A stretch of 64,000 nt of DNA from a virus. Shown piece after piece: positions 14,212-21,461 of the stretch; the first letter of the stretch is position 1; each line of letters opens with the position of its first letter. The notes beneath the pieces are model-generated. The model was not told the origin of the DNA and made no database searches. It was given only the letters and a program-made list of their open reading frames with translations. The position numbers were made by a program, and so were the translations under genes. The stretch lies in the IMG/VR virus record IMGVR_UViG_3300032309_002930, positions 1 through 64,000 of that record. One strand, 5' to 3'.

Positions 14212-14420
14212 TATAGTTCTTGAGCTGGGTTTCTAACATCAAAAATTGAAACTTTAGAATCTTCATTCTTATCATTTTTAACAATTATATTGCTTTCGTC
14301 AATAACTTCCGCTACTTCTCCATAAAAGTGCTCTAAAGTAGTATAGTTAGTTATTACTGCTACTCTTTTACCAAGCATTCTTTTTAAGACGTTTAATTTT
14401 TGAGTATTCTTTTGTTTCAT
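14211..14420 (-). CDS. Small beta-rich protein, possible SH3/KOW-like fold (69 aa)
   Basis: After a basic N-terminus, the sequence MLGKRVAVITNYTTLEHFYGEVAEVID and SNIIVKND shows alternating strands like an SH3-like or Sm-like small barrel. It is the first gene of the operon leading to adenylosuccinate synthase and follows a strong promoter. The family is not recognised. Confidence 0.6.
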   Translation of the reverse strand: MKQKNTQKLNVLKRMLGKRVAVITNYTTLEHFYGEVAEVIDESNIIVKNDKNEDSKVSIFDVRNPAQEL

Positions 14421-14426
14421 ATATTA

Positions 14427-14455
14427 AGTATATTATATATATTCTTTGGAGTCAA
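14427..14455 (-). promoter_or_regulatory. Sigma70-type promoter of the purA-like operon
   Basis: TTGACT (14450-14455), 17 bases, TATACT (14427-14432), then six bases to the ATG at 14420. Confidence 0.8.
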
Positions 14456-15686
14456 GTTTTTTTGCAGCTTTAGTTAAGATTTTTATACCTCTGTCACATG
14501 TTTTTTTATCTATAATTAATGGAGGTAATATTACTATACTTTTACCATCTCCAGAAAAATTAAAAATTAAACCCATTTTAATGCATTCAAAAAATAATCT
14601 TCCAAGTATATATACTTCTTTTACTGATGGCGATATAGAAATCATTAATCCTAAACCTCTTACTTTGAAATTGTATTTTTTTAAATATTTACTGAAAATT
14701 TTATCAAGTTCGTCTTTTAAGTACAATCCAGTCTTTTCAGCATTTTGCTTTAAATTTTGTCTTTCTATAATTTCTATATTTTTTTTAGCTATAGCGCAAG
14801 AATATGGTGTCCAAGCAAATGAAGCATTTATGTCTGTGAAATTATATTTATTTAAATGCTCTTGTTTTATTAAAACAGCTCCTAAAGATGAATATCCAGA
14901 AGTTATGCCTTTTCCGAAAGTTATTGCGTCTGGAAATATATCAAAATACTCCGCAGCAAACATTACGCCTAGTCTACTAAAACCAGTTAAAACTTCATCA
15001 AAAATTAAAAAAACTCCATATTTTTTACAAATTTCATAAAAATTCTTCCAATAATTTTTTTCTGGAATAAAAACTCCTCCAGAACAAATAATTGGTTCTG
15101 CAATAAATATTTTAATATTACTATTATTTTTAAGTATATCTTCTAATTGTCTTAAAGATTCTTTTTCATCTATATTGAGTTTTGTATGAGGGAAATCAAT
15201 TTTAATTGTTTCGTATTGTTTTTTGACTCTTGGCATTTTAAAACCTTCTATTTCTCCCATTCCAAGAGTAGCCTGACTCCATCCATGATAAGCATTTTTA
15301 AAAGTTGCTACATCACCATTTGTTAAATTATAAAATACTGATAATGCTACTTCATTTGCGTTTGCTCCTCCAGTAGCTTTTAAACATTTTAATTTCTGGT
15401 TTGGAAAAAATGATACTAATTTTTCGGCTAATTCATTAGCTTCTTGGGTTGGCATAGAGTATGGAGCAAAATTAGATTTTTTAATTTGCCTTATTTGTTC
15501 TTTTATAATTTCTTTATTTTGCCATCCTATCGCTGCTACTCCATACCCTCCAGAAAAATCAACATAAGAATTGTTTTCTACGTCTTTGATTATTGAATTT
15601 TTACCTGTTTTATAACTAAATTTTATAATATAAGATAGATCTATTAATCTTTTACTTTGTTGATATATTGATTTATTCGAAATCAT
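14433..15686 (-). CDS. PLP-dependent class III aminotransferase
   Basis: A 417-residue protein of aminotransferase class III, close in layout to glutamate-1-semialdehyde aminomutase-like enzymes. Visible features are DFSGGYGVAAIGW, the cofactor loop TGGANANEVAL, YHGWSQATLGM, AEPIICSGGVFIP, IFDEVLTGFSRLG (Asp holding the PLP pyridine nitrogen) and FGKGITSGYSSLGA with the PLP lysine. A substrate cannot be assigned. With two more sugar-modifying clusters in the genome, an amino-sugar or polyketide-like amine donor role is conceivable. It is the last gene of the operon beginning near 19383, with only two bases to the preceding gene. Confidence 0.87.
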   Translation of the reverse strand: MISNKSIYQQSKRLIDLSYIIKFSYKTGKNSIIKDVENNSYVDFSGGYGVAAIGWQNKEIIKEQIRQIKKSNFAPYSMPTQEANELAEKLVSFFPNQKLKCLKATGGANANEVALSVFYNLTNGDVATFKNAYHGWSQATLGMGEIEGFKMPRVKKQYETIKIDFPHTKLNIDEKESLRQLEDILKNNSNIKIFIAEPIICSGGVFIPEKNYWKNFYEICKKYGVFLIFDEVLTGFSRLGVMFAAEYFDIFPDAITFGKGITSGYSSLGAVLIKQEHLNKYNFTDINASFAWTPYSCAIAKKNIEIIERQNLKQNAEKTGLYLKDELDKIFSKYLKKYNFKVRGLGLMISISPSVKEVYILGRLFFECIKMGLIFNFSGDGKSIVILPPLIIDKKTCDRGIKILTKAAKKLDSKEYI

Positions 15687-15688
15687 TA

Positions 15689-16447
15689 TTAACTATTATA
15701 GTATAGACTTATTTGTTTATCCATTATATTCTCTAGTTCTTTTATTCTGTAATTTATATTAAAATTAAAATTTAAATCAAAATATTTAAAATCAATATTT
15801 TTTTTAAAAATATCAGATAAAAATATTTTGAATTCTTTTAAATTCTCTTTTTTGCCAATGAAAGAAAAATTTTTAAAATCAGAAACGCCATATATAAACT
15901 CTATTGGAGTTTTATAAGATACATCTTTATAGTTAAAAATAAAATCTTCATAATTTATAATTTTATCTACAAAATTTTCATATGTTATAGAAAATTTATT
16001 TTCATCAATTAAAACTAATTGAAGTAAATTAAAATCCCAAGCATCTTCTGAAATAGGCATTGTTGGATTGCCTTTTCTTTTTTTGTTTTTATAAAAAAAA
16101 TCATCAAAATTAGTTAATGTTTGATAGAATTTATAATAATTTTGTAACCAATGAAAATAATTATATATTTTAACAATAGGATGAAAAATAAAAGTAAACA
16201 TTGTATCTTCTTCACTATTAAAATTAGAATGACTTTCTTGAAATATACCATATAAGTACCCATTAAATCTTGGATGTTTAAAATTTTTCGACATTATTTT
16301 AAATATATTATTATTACTTGAAATAAAATTTTCATTTACTAATTCATATACATAATGGAATTGTAAATATGGTATTTCTATATTATATAATATTTTTTCG
16401 TTTATTATGGCATAAATATGAGACGGTTCGCCTTTATGTATTATCAT
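15689..16447 (-). CDS. Sulfotransferase-like protein (paralogue of 5819-6547)
   Basis: The 252-residue protein shares with 5819-6547 the MII(H/Y) start, the RFNGYLYGIF segment, the 'FTFIFHPIVKIYNYF' block and a C-terminal FIGKKENLKEFKIFLSDIF. These match in position the 3'-phosphate-binding and terminal motifs of sulfotransferases, but the defining PAPS loop is not clear. It overlaps the upstream JAB-NlpC gene by 14 bases, so the two are co-translated. The function remains open, and a divergent glycan-modifying transferase is one option. Confidence 0.5.
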   Translation of the reverse strand: MIIHKGEPSHIYAIINEKILYNIEIPYLQFHYVYELVNENFISSNNNIFKIMSKNFKHPRFNGYLYGIFQESHSNFNSEEDTMFTFIFHPIVKIYNYFHWLQNYYKFYQTLTNFDDFFYKNKKRKGNPTMPISEDAWDFNLLQLVLIDENKFSITYENFVDKIINYEDFIFNYKDVSYKTPIEFIYGVSDFKNFSFIGKKENLKEFKIFLSDIFKKNIDFKYFDLNFNFNINYRIKELENIMDKQISLYYNS

Positions 16448-17240
16448 AAAAATTTTTATTTCTAAGGATGAAATCGATCATCCTAAAATGAGCTGGAGAT
16501 AAAGAGCTAATTTTTGATGGTTTTTGATCTATATGTTGTAAAATCAAATCTCCTGGTGGCAATAAAATATTTCCATAAAATGGATATTTATCCCCAATAT
16601 GTTTAAAAAATAAAATATCATATGGATTTAAATCTGCTAATTTAGTTTTTTCTATTTTTATGAAATTATTTCTTTTGAAGAAATCTTTTCTCAATTCGTA
16701 ATCCATTCTAAATGGATCATATCCAAATTTTTCTTTATGTAGTTTTGCCCATAGATGTTCGTCTTCATAAATTTCTCTACCAGGTTCCATGTTTTCTATT
16801 TTTATATTTAATTCATTTTCATAAAAATAATTTAATATTGACCAACAATCTGTTATTCCATTTCTGTATGGTATATCTATATATTTTTCATAATACTTGT
16901 ATTTTATTGCATCAAAATAATAAAATTTATCTTGTTTTGTATTGTATAAAGCATATGGTATATCATTTTTTAAGCTTTCTCGTATGTCTTCTGGTGAAAA
17001 TCCTCGATTATTAATATGAGAATGAAAACAACATAAAATTTTTCCTTTGAAATTCCATTTTTCGTAATCTTCTGGATTTATCAAAAAATTATTCTTTCTA
17101 TCAAAAGATATATTACGACAAGGTGCAAATTTTTGTTTCAAATTATTTATATAAATAAAACCACAGACTTCTTCTTTTGTGTTATTTAAAGAATATTCTT
17201 TAATTTTTTTTAATATATCGTTATTTAAAAAACTATACAT
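16434..17240 (-). CDS. JAB (JAMM)-NlpC/P60 two-domain protein, copy 1
   Basis: The 268-residue protein pairs a JAMM metallopeptidase domain (TKEEVCGFIY; CFHSHINNRGFSPED, an HxH...SxxD pattern) with an NlpC/P60-like domain (GITDCWSILNYFY carrying the catalytic Cys). This order is that of lambda gpK, a tail-tip assembly factor and muramyl peptidase. In this copy the segment aligned to the NlpC catalytic His (THAALFIG in copy 2) reads FYGNILLP, so the second catalytic residue looks lost. It is a tandem duplicate of the next gene upstream and overlaps it by eight bases. Confidence 0.82.
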   Translation of the reverse strand: MYSFLNNDILKKIKEYSLNNTKEEVCGFIYINNLKQKFAPCRNISFDRKNNFLINPEDYEKWNFKGKILCCFHSHINNRGFSPEDIRESLKNDIPYALYNTKQDKFYYFDAIKYKYYEKYIDIPYRNGITDCWSILNYFYENELNIKIENMEPGREIYEDEHLWAKLHKEKFGYDPFRMDYELRKDFFKRNNFIKIEKTKLADLNPYDILFFKHIGDKYPFYGNILLPPGDLILQHIDQKPSKISSLSPAHFRMIDFILRNKNFYDNT

Positions 17241-18003
17241 ATTTTTTATGTCTTAATATATATGATATTTGTTTTAAATGACCTTTTCTAATTGATTCTA
17301 TTGAAGATATTGATTCATATCTTTGATGTAGAATTAAATCATCACCAATAAATAATGCTGCATGCGTTGGAACTCCTTTTTCAAGAGAAAAAATTATTAT
17401 ATCATAATTTTTAAAATCTTTTATATCTTTTAATGTAAATATTTGAAGTCCAACTCTATTATATTCGTCTTTATACTTTTCTAATGACCAAACGTGTTCT
17501 TTCGTATTTTTGAGATCATTGTATGATAAGCCTATTCTTCTTGGGCCATTTATATCTATATCTAAATTTAATTCATTTCTATAAAAATCTACAATTAATG
17601 TTCCGCAATCTTTAATTCCTAATTCATAAGGTCTATTTATATATTTTCTATAATTTTCTTTTTGTTTTGGGTCAAAAAAATAAAATTTATCTTTTTTGAT
17701 ACTGTATAAATAATAAGATAAATTATGTTTGAAACTATTAAAAATATCTTGAGCAGAAAAAGATGAACCTTTTATATGAGAATGAAAACATGCTAATATA
17801 TTACCATACGCCTTGGCTTTTATGTATTCTAACGGGTGAATTGTAAAAGAGTTTCTTGGATCTTTAGATTTATTCTCGCATTTTAAAAATTTTTTAGTAC
17901 CATTATCATCAATAATTAAACCGCATACTTCTGTAAATGGATTAAGTAAAGCATATTGTTTAGCTTCATCTAAGTATTCATTTTCCATGAGCAAAGCCTT
18001 CAT
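17233..18003 (-). CDS. JAB (JAMM)-NlpC/P60 two-domain protein, copy 2
   Basis: The 256-residue paralogue of copy 1 has FTEVCGLIIDD and CFHSHIKGSSFSAQD in the JAMM half, and IKDCGTLIVDFY (Cys) plus PTHAALFIGDDLILHQ (His) in the NlpC half, so both domains keep their key residues. A lambda gpK-like role at the tail tip is the family expectation: cleavage of cell-wall peptide bonds or of a tail assembly partner. However, this gene is far from the gpI/gpJ genes at the right edge and lies in an operon with a sigma70-type promoter. It overlaps the upstream IMPDH/GMP reductase gene by 26 bases. Confidence 0.87.
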   Translation of the reverse strand: MKALLMENEYLDEAKQYALLNPFTEVCGLIIDDNGTKKFLKCENKSKDPRNSFTIHPLEYIKAKAYGNILACFHSHIKGSSFSAQDIFNSFKHNLSYYLYSIKKDKFYFFDPKQKENYRKYINRPYELGIKDCGTLIVDFYRNELNLDIDINGPRRIGLSYNDLKNTKEHVWSLEKYKDEYNRVGLQIFTLKDIKDFKNYDIIIFSLEKGVPTHAALFIGDDLILHQRYESISSIESIRKGHLKQISYILRHKKYV

Positions 18004-19084
18004 ACATGCTATTAGGAGTATTTCTTACCGCTTTTATTTCTCCAGTCCATAATCCGCCCCTCATCTCGTCTATAGATCTAAATCCAAGATAACTCATAGC
18101 ACTTCTAAGTCCATTAGCAAAATCATAAAGTATATCTTCAAGGGATTTGTCTTCTATAATTGGTATGAGAGTATTGTCTCCTTCTATGAAAAGATTTTTT
18201 TTCGTTCCATCATATAATTCATAATCCTCAACTACATCTTGACTTGCCATTCCTCTATATTTGGCATAGGCTTTGCCACCTTTCTGAATAACATCTTCAT
18301 CTTCGATAACATCGGCTAGACCAGCAAAAATTCTTCCACAAATTACAGCATCACAACCACTAGCAATAGCTTTAACTAAATCTTTTGGATAACGAATACC
18401 ACCATCCGCAAGAATACTTGGTCTATGTTCTGGATTGGGTTTGTCTTGTTTAAATAGATCTACTTGAGATAACTCCCAATTTCTTATGGCTTTCCAAGCA
18501 TAATAGTTGCCAGTTAAACTTGGGCATCCAATTCCAGTTTTAACTTGAGTTAAGCACATAGATCCTGGACCGATCAAATGTCTAAATCCATCAGCTTTAA
18601 GATTGGCTAATCTATAAACACTTTCTTTAGTTAAAGTATTTCCTACAATAATATCTTGCTTGTATCCAGAGGTTTTATACCATCTTAGAAAATCTTCTAC
18701 ATTTTTAGCTAATCCATTAGCTGTATCTACAAAATAAATATCAGTATACAACGATGTATCTCTAATTCTTTCTACCGCGTCTTTTAATCCAATTGCCGTA
18801 ATACAAAAATTACTTTCGTCTCTAATAATCTTAGCTTTTTTTGTTTGATCTTGTACGGACATGAAACGATGTAAAACTCCAGCGCCTCCTATTTTATTTA
18901 TTTTAATGCAAGATTTTACAGAAGAAACTGTATCCATTGGAGAAAGAATAATTGGTATATCAATATATTTATTTCTACTTATTTTAGTTGTTGTATCTAC
19001 TTCTTTTCTTGATGAGATATCTGAAAAATTTGGTAAAAGTGAAATATCATCATAGCTTAGAGCTTCTTTAAAGAGGTTTTTCAT
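17978..19084 (-). CDS. IMP dehydrogenase / GMP reductase family enzyme, probably GMP reductase
   Basis: A 368-residue TIM-barrel enzyme without CBS domains. Family motifs: LSYDDISLLP, LSPMDTVSS, the catalytic loop GPGSMCLTQVKTGIGC with the nucleophilic Cys, ILADGGIRYPKDLVKA, CGRIFAG, KYRGMAS and GLRSAMSYLG. Two points favour GMP reductase (GMP + NADPH to IMP) over IMP dehydrogenase. The loop reads VKTG as in GMP reductases, and the mobile-flap Arg-Tyr pair (RYFQ) of IMP dehydrogenase is not seen. The phage PurA-like enzyme would use the IMP made. It follows the secreted repeat gene by six bases. Confidence 0.82.
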   Translation of the reverse strand: MKNLFKEALSYDDISLLPNFSDISSRKEVDTTTKISRNKYIDIPIILSPMDTVSSVKSCIKINKIGGAGVLHRFMSVQDQTKKAKIIRDESNFCITAIGLKDAVERIRDTSLYTDIYFVDTANGLAKNVEDFLRWYKTSGYKQDIIVGNTLTKESVYRLANLKADGFRHLIGPGSMCLTQVKTGIGCPSLTGNYYAWKAIRNWELSQVDLFKQDKPNPEHRPSILADGGIRYPKDLVKAIASGCDAVICGRIFAGLADVIEDEDVIQKGGKAYAKYRGMASQDVVEDYELYDGTKKNLFIEGDNTLIPIIEDKSLEDILYDFANGLRSAMSYLGFRSIDEMRGGLWTGEIKAVRNTPNSMYEGFAHGK

Positions 19085-19089
19085 TTTTA

Positions 19090-19383
19090 TTATTGAGGTA
19101 TACCATTAGCTACTGTACCAATTGGATAGGGCATTCTAACTATTGATTTATCATAATTTCTGTAAATATAGTCATTTTTAATAGTATATTGTGGATATGG
19201 AGTTCTTACGATTGATTTACTGTAATTTCTATAAATATAATTTCCTTGTACAACAAATTGCGGATATGGAGTTCGAACTATTGAATCAGAATAATTTCTG
19301 TAAATATATGTTCCTTGTTGAGTTTGTGCTTTTAAAGCTAATGGCATTAAAATTAATGCTAATGTATATATAATTTTATTCAT
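19090..19383 (-). CDS. Secreted protein with three tandem 'YIYRNYSxSIVRTPYPQ' repeats
   Basis: The 97-residue protein has a signal peptide (KIIYTLALILMPLALKAQ) followed by three tandem units of about 24 residues, each containing YIYRNYxxSIVRxPYP. The units differ only slightly. Tyr, Arg and Pro dominate, so the mature protein is basic and aromatic and may bind the cell surface or another envelope polymer. It starts an operon that continues with the IMPDH/GMP reductase family gene. I do not recognise the family. A role in superinfection exclusion or envelope change is only a guess. Confidence 0.75.
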   Translation of the reverse strand: MNKIIYTLALILMPLALKAQTQQGTYIYRNYSDSIVRTPYPQFVVQGNYIYRNYSKSIVRTPYPQYTIKNDYIYRNYDKSIVRMPYPIGTVANGIPQ

Positions 19384-19389
19384 TTATGT

Positions 19390-19418
19390 ATCTTACTATA
19401 TTAGAAATTAAAATGCAA
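19390..19418 (-). promoter_or_regulatory. Promoter of the 19383 operon
   Basis: TTGCAT (19413-19418), 17 bases, TAAGAT (19390-19395), then six bases to the ATG at 19383. The hexamers are weaker than elsewhere, but the geometry is the same. Confidence 0.6.
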
Positions 19419-19426
19419 GATTTTTT

Positions 19427-19837
19427 TTAGATTTTTATTATTTCTATATTATAGAACTTGAATATATCTAAAGCCCCTTTATCAAGTAAGTATTCTTCGT
19501 TATAGATAACTTTTTTAATTCCATATGAAACTATATTCGAAGCACAAGCTGAACATGGAAGTAAAGTTGTAGCTAAAATATATGGTTCTTCTTCTCTTTT
19601 AACTCTTGATAAAGCATTTATTTCTGCATGAATAACATATTTTCTTCTTAAATCTCTATCCGACCAAAATTGATAATCCATTGTAATTTTTGGTAATAAT
19701 CCATTATATCCAGTTGATAATATTCTTCCTTCTTTATTCATTATGCAACATCCAACTTTTTTATGTAAATCTTCTGATCTTTTGGCGCATTCTTTAGCTA
19801 CATTTATAGCTAATTCTGCAAATGATATTCTACTCAT
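19427..19837 (-). CDS. Deoxycytidylate (dCMP) deaminase
   Basis: The 136-residue protein belongs to the zinc-dependent cytidine/deoxycytidylate deaminase family. It has HAEINAL (zinc His and catalytic Glu) and PCSACASNI (PCxxC zinc ligands), and KKVGCCIMNKEGRILSTGYNG at the N-terminus. The enzyme converts dCMP to dUMP, the substrate of the phage thymidylate synthase ThyX (47557). Its ATG overlaps the TGA of a tiny upstream ORF. It should raise dTTP at the cost of dCTP. Confidence 0.9.
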   Translation of the reverse strand: MSRISFAELAINVAKECAKRSEDLHKKVGCCIMNKEGRILSTGYNGLLPKITMDYQFWSDRDLRRKYVIHAEINALSRVKREEEPYILATTLLPCSACASNIVSYGIKKVIYNEEYLLDKGALDIFKFYNIEIIKI

Positions 19838-19893
19838 AATTTATGAAATAAATATACAGAAAATAATATTGTTATAATAAAACTTAATTCCAT
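19834..19893 (-). CDS. Tiny hydrophobic peptide (19 aa) coupled to dCMP deaminase
   Basis: The ORF begins MELSFIITILFSVYLF and ends HKL with a TGA overlapping the deaminase ATG (ATGA). A promoter ends six bases before its ATG, and no promoter is seen closer to the deaminase. The small ORF therefore probably carries ribosomes to the deaminase start by coupling. It could also be a functional membrane peptide. Confidence 0.5.
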   Translation of the reverse strand: MELSFIITILFSVYLFHKL

Positions 19894-19899
19894 ATGTTC

Positions 19900-19928
19900 A
19901 TATTACCATATAATTAATAACTTGACAA
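19900..19928 (-). promoter_or_regulatory. Promoter of the dCMP deaminase unit (divergent)
   Basis: TTGTCA (19923-19928), 17 bases, TAATAT (19900-19905), then six bases to the ATG at 19893. Its -35 box overlaps the -35 box of the divergent promoter at 19922-19950. Confidence 0.65.
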
Positions 19929-19950
19929 GATATTTTATTTTTATTATAAT
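19922..19950 (+). promoter_or_regulatory. Sigma70-type promoter of the kinase-sigma unit
   Basis: TTGACA (19922-19927), 17 bases, TATAAT (19945-19950), then seven bases to the ATG at 19958. Both hexamers are perfect consensus. Confidence 0.85.
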
Positions 19951-19957
19951 GATTGTT

Positions 19958-20542
19958 ATGATTATAGGCATAACTGGTGTTGCTAGATGCGGTAAAGACA
20001 CTTTCTATTCTATACTTAAAAAATATTTAGAAGAAAAGCAATTGAAATCTCAAAGATTAGCCTTTGCAGATGATTTAAAAAAAGAATTAAATGATTTTAC
20101 TAAAGAAAAATTTAATATAGATTTATTTAAATGCGATGGCGCAGATAAAGAATTAGTTAGGCCATTAATGGTTGCTTATGGAAAATGCAGAAGAAGTCAA
20201 ACTGAAGGTAAGTATTGGACCTCTCAATTAGATGTAAAAGTGGAAAAATTATTAAAAGATAATATCGTTCCTATCGTGACCGATGTTAGATATATAGAAT
20301 ATAAAGACGATGAATATTCTTGGTTAAAATCTCGGAATGGCATCTTGATTCATTTATCTAGAAAACTAGATGATGGATCTATCATACCTCCAGCTAATAT
20401 TGAAGAAAAATCTAACGACAATAAATTAAAGGCTGTTGCTGATTTTTCTATATGCTGGGATACTTGTCAAGATACAAACTTCTTGTACGAACTTATGCAA
20501 AAAAATTTAAGGAATATATATGACAGACTTAGACTTAATTAA
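19958..20542 (+). CDS. Deoxynucleoside monophosphate kinase
   Basis: The 194-residue protein starts MIIGITGVARCGKDTF, with the P-loop GVARCGKD, and resembles T4 gp1-type dNMP kinases that make dNDPs from dNMPs. Further features are FADDLKKEL, VRPLMVAYGKCRR and IVTDVRY with a basic lid region. I start it at 19958 because an earlier in-frame ATG overlaps the -10 box, so it cannot be in the transcript. It sits next to dCMP deaminase and in an operon with a sigma factor, whose start it overlaps by 23 bases. Confidence 0.85.
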   Translation: MIIGITGVARCGKDTFYSILKKYLEEKQLKSQRLAFADDLKKELNDFTKEKFNIDLFKCDGADKELVRPLMVAYGKCRRSQTEGKYWTSQLDVKVEKLLKDNIVPIVTDVRYIEYKDDEYSWLKSRNGILIHLSRKLDDGSIIPPANIEEKSNDNKLKAVADFSICWDTCQDTNFLYELMQKNLRNIYDRLRLN

Positions 20543-21104
20543 AAATATAAGAAACAATCAAGACAATGAATCATTAAAATGCCTCATACATCGTCATAGT
20601 GGTATTTTTTGTGAGATTGTTAAAAGATATCAATCTTTTATAGTTCAAAAAGGACACGATCCAAAAGATCTCTACGAAGATAAAGATGTTATCGTATACC
20701 AATCTGCATTGTCATTTAATGAAGATAAAAATGTAAAATTCTCAACTTGGTTAGGAAATCAAGCTAGATATCATTGTCTAAATTTTCTAAACAAGAATGC
20801 AAAATTTTTACCCACTGACAATGAATATCTTCAAAATATGATAGAAAACTCTCAAGATCAAAAAGAGGATATGAAAAAAGAAAATTGCGAATATTTTCTT
20901 AATATTTTAAAATCTTTAAAAGATAAAAGAGTATATAAAATATTTAAAATGCGTTTTTACTCACCCAAGAAAAAAAATCGTTCTTGGAATGCTATTGGTA
21001 AAAAATTAAACATAAGCACTCAAACTGTTATCAATATATATAATAAACATATTAACTTCCTAAAAATTAAATCATTTAAAGATAATTTCAACGATCAGAT
21101 ATAA
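20520..21104 (+). CDS. Phage-encoded sigma factor (sigma70 family)
   Basis: A 194-residue protein with sigma region 2 features: DLIKNIRNNQDNESLKCLI, then a region 2.3-2.4-like block FNEDKNVKFSTWLGNQARY. At the C-terminus a region 4-like helix-turn-helix reads RSWNAIGKKLNISTQTVINI. Regions 1.1 and 3 are absent, as in small alternative and late phage sigma factors. It would redirect host RNA polymerase to phage late promoters, possibly the GTGTAA element found before virion genes. It is co-transcribed with dNMP kinase from a strong consensus promoter, so it should be made early or mid infection. Confidence 0.78.
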   Translation: MTDLDLIKNIRNNQDNESLKCLIHRHSGIFCEIVKRYQSFIVQKGHDPKDLYEDKDVIVYQSALSFNEDKNVKFSTWLGNQARYHCLNFLNKNAKFLPTDNEYLQNMIENSQDQKEDMKKENCEYFLNILKSLKDKRVYKIFKMRFYSPKKKNRSWNAIGKKLNISTQTVINIYNKHINFLKIKSFKDNFNDQI

Positions 21105-21108
21105 TTTC

Positions 21109-21137
21109 TTGACTTTTTATAATAAAAGTATTATAAT
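21109..21137 (+). promoter_or_regulatory. Sigma70-type promoter of the 21146 gene
   Basis: TTGACT (21109-21114), 17 bases, TATAAT (21132-21137), then eight bases to the ATG at 21146. Confidence 0.8.
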
Positions 21138-21145
21138 CATAAAAT

Positions 21146-21460
21146 ATGAATACAAATCAAACAAATACTAAGAATAATGAATGGTCTAAGAGGGATATTG
21201 GTGCTCTATGGAAAAGAGAAGGTAAGAGCGGAAAATATCTTTCTGGATACTTCAAGGATGAGCTTGGCGAGCAAGTAGAAATTGTAGTATTCACCAATAA
21301 ATTTAAAGGTGAAAATGCAAAAGCTCCAGATTTTAGAGTATATCTCTCTAAAGATACTAATGGATCTTCGACTGCTCCAAAAGCTACAGAAACTTCACAA
21401 CCAGTTAAAGCTAAGGCTCAAAAGCCTCAAGTTAAACAAGTAGAGGAAGACCTATTGTAA
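21146..21460 (+). CDS. DUF736-like small protein with acidic C-terminal tail
   Basis: The 104-residue protein contains DIGALWKREGKSGKYLSGYF and EQVEIVVFTNKF, closely similar in pattern to DUF736 proteins. After residue ~75 there is a low-complexity Ala/Lys/Pro/Thr linker and a short acidic-hydrophobic end, VEEDLL, reminiscent of single-stranded-DNA-binding protein tails. It may bind DNA or a replication partner, but this is inference. It has its own strong promoter. Confidence 0.7.
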   Translation: MNTNQTNTKNNEWSKRDIGALWKREGKSGKYLSGYFKDELGEQVEIVVFTNKFKGENAKAPDFRVYLSKDTNGSSTAPKATETSQPVKAKAQKPQVKQVEEDLL

Positions 21461-21461
21461 A

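Noticed and set aside
19090-19383. Host in Bacteroidetes, based on the signal peptide ending in AQ
   Set aside because: The promoters are TTGACA/TATAAT-type, not the TTTG/TANNTTTG type of Bacteroidetes. The host is left open.
19922-19957. Longer N-terminus of the dNMP kinase
   Set aside because: That frame covers the -35 and -10 boxes themselves, and the family start MIIGITG fits 19958.
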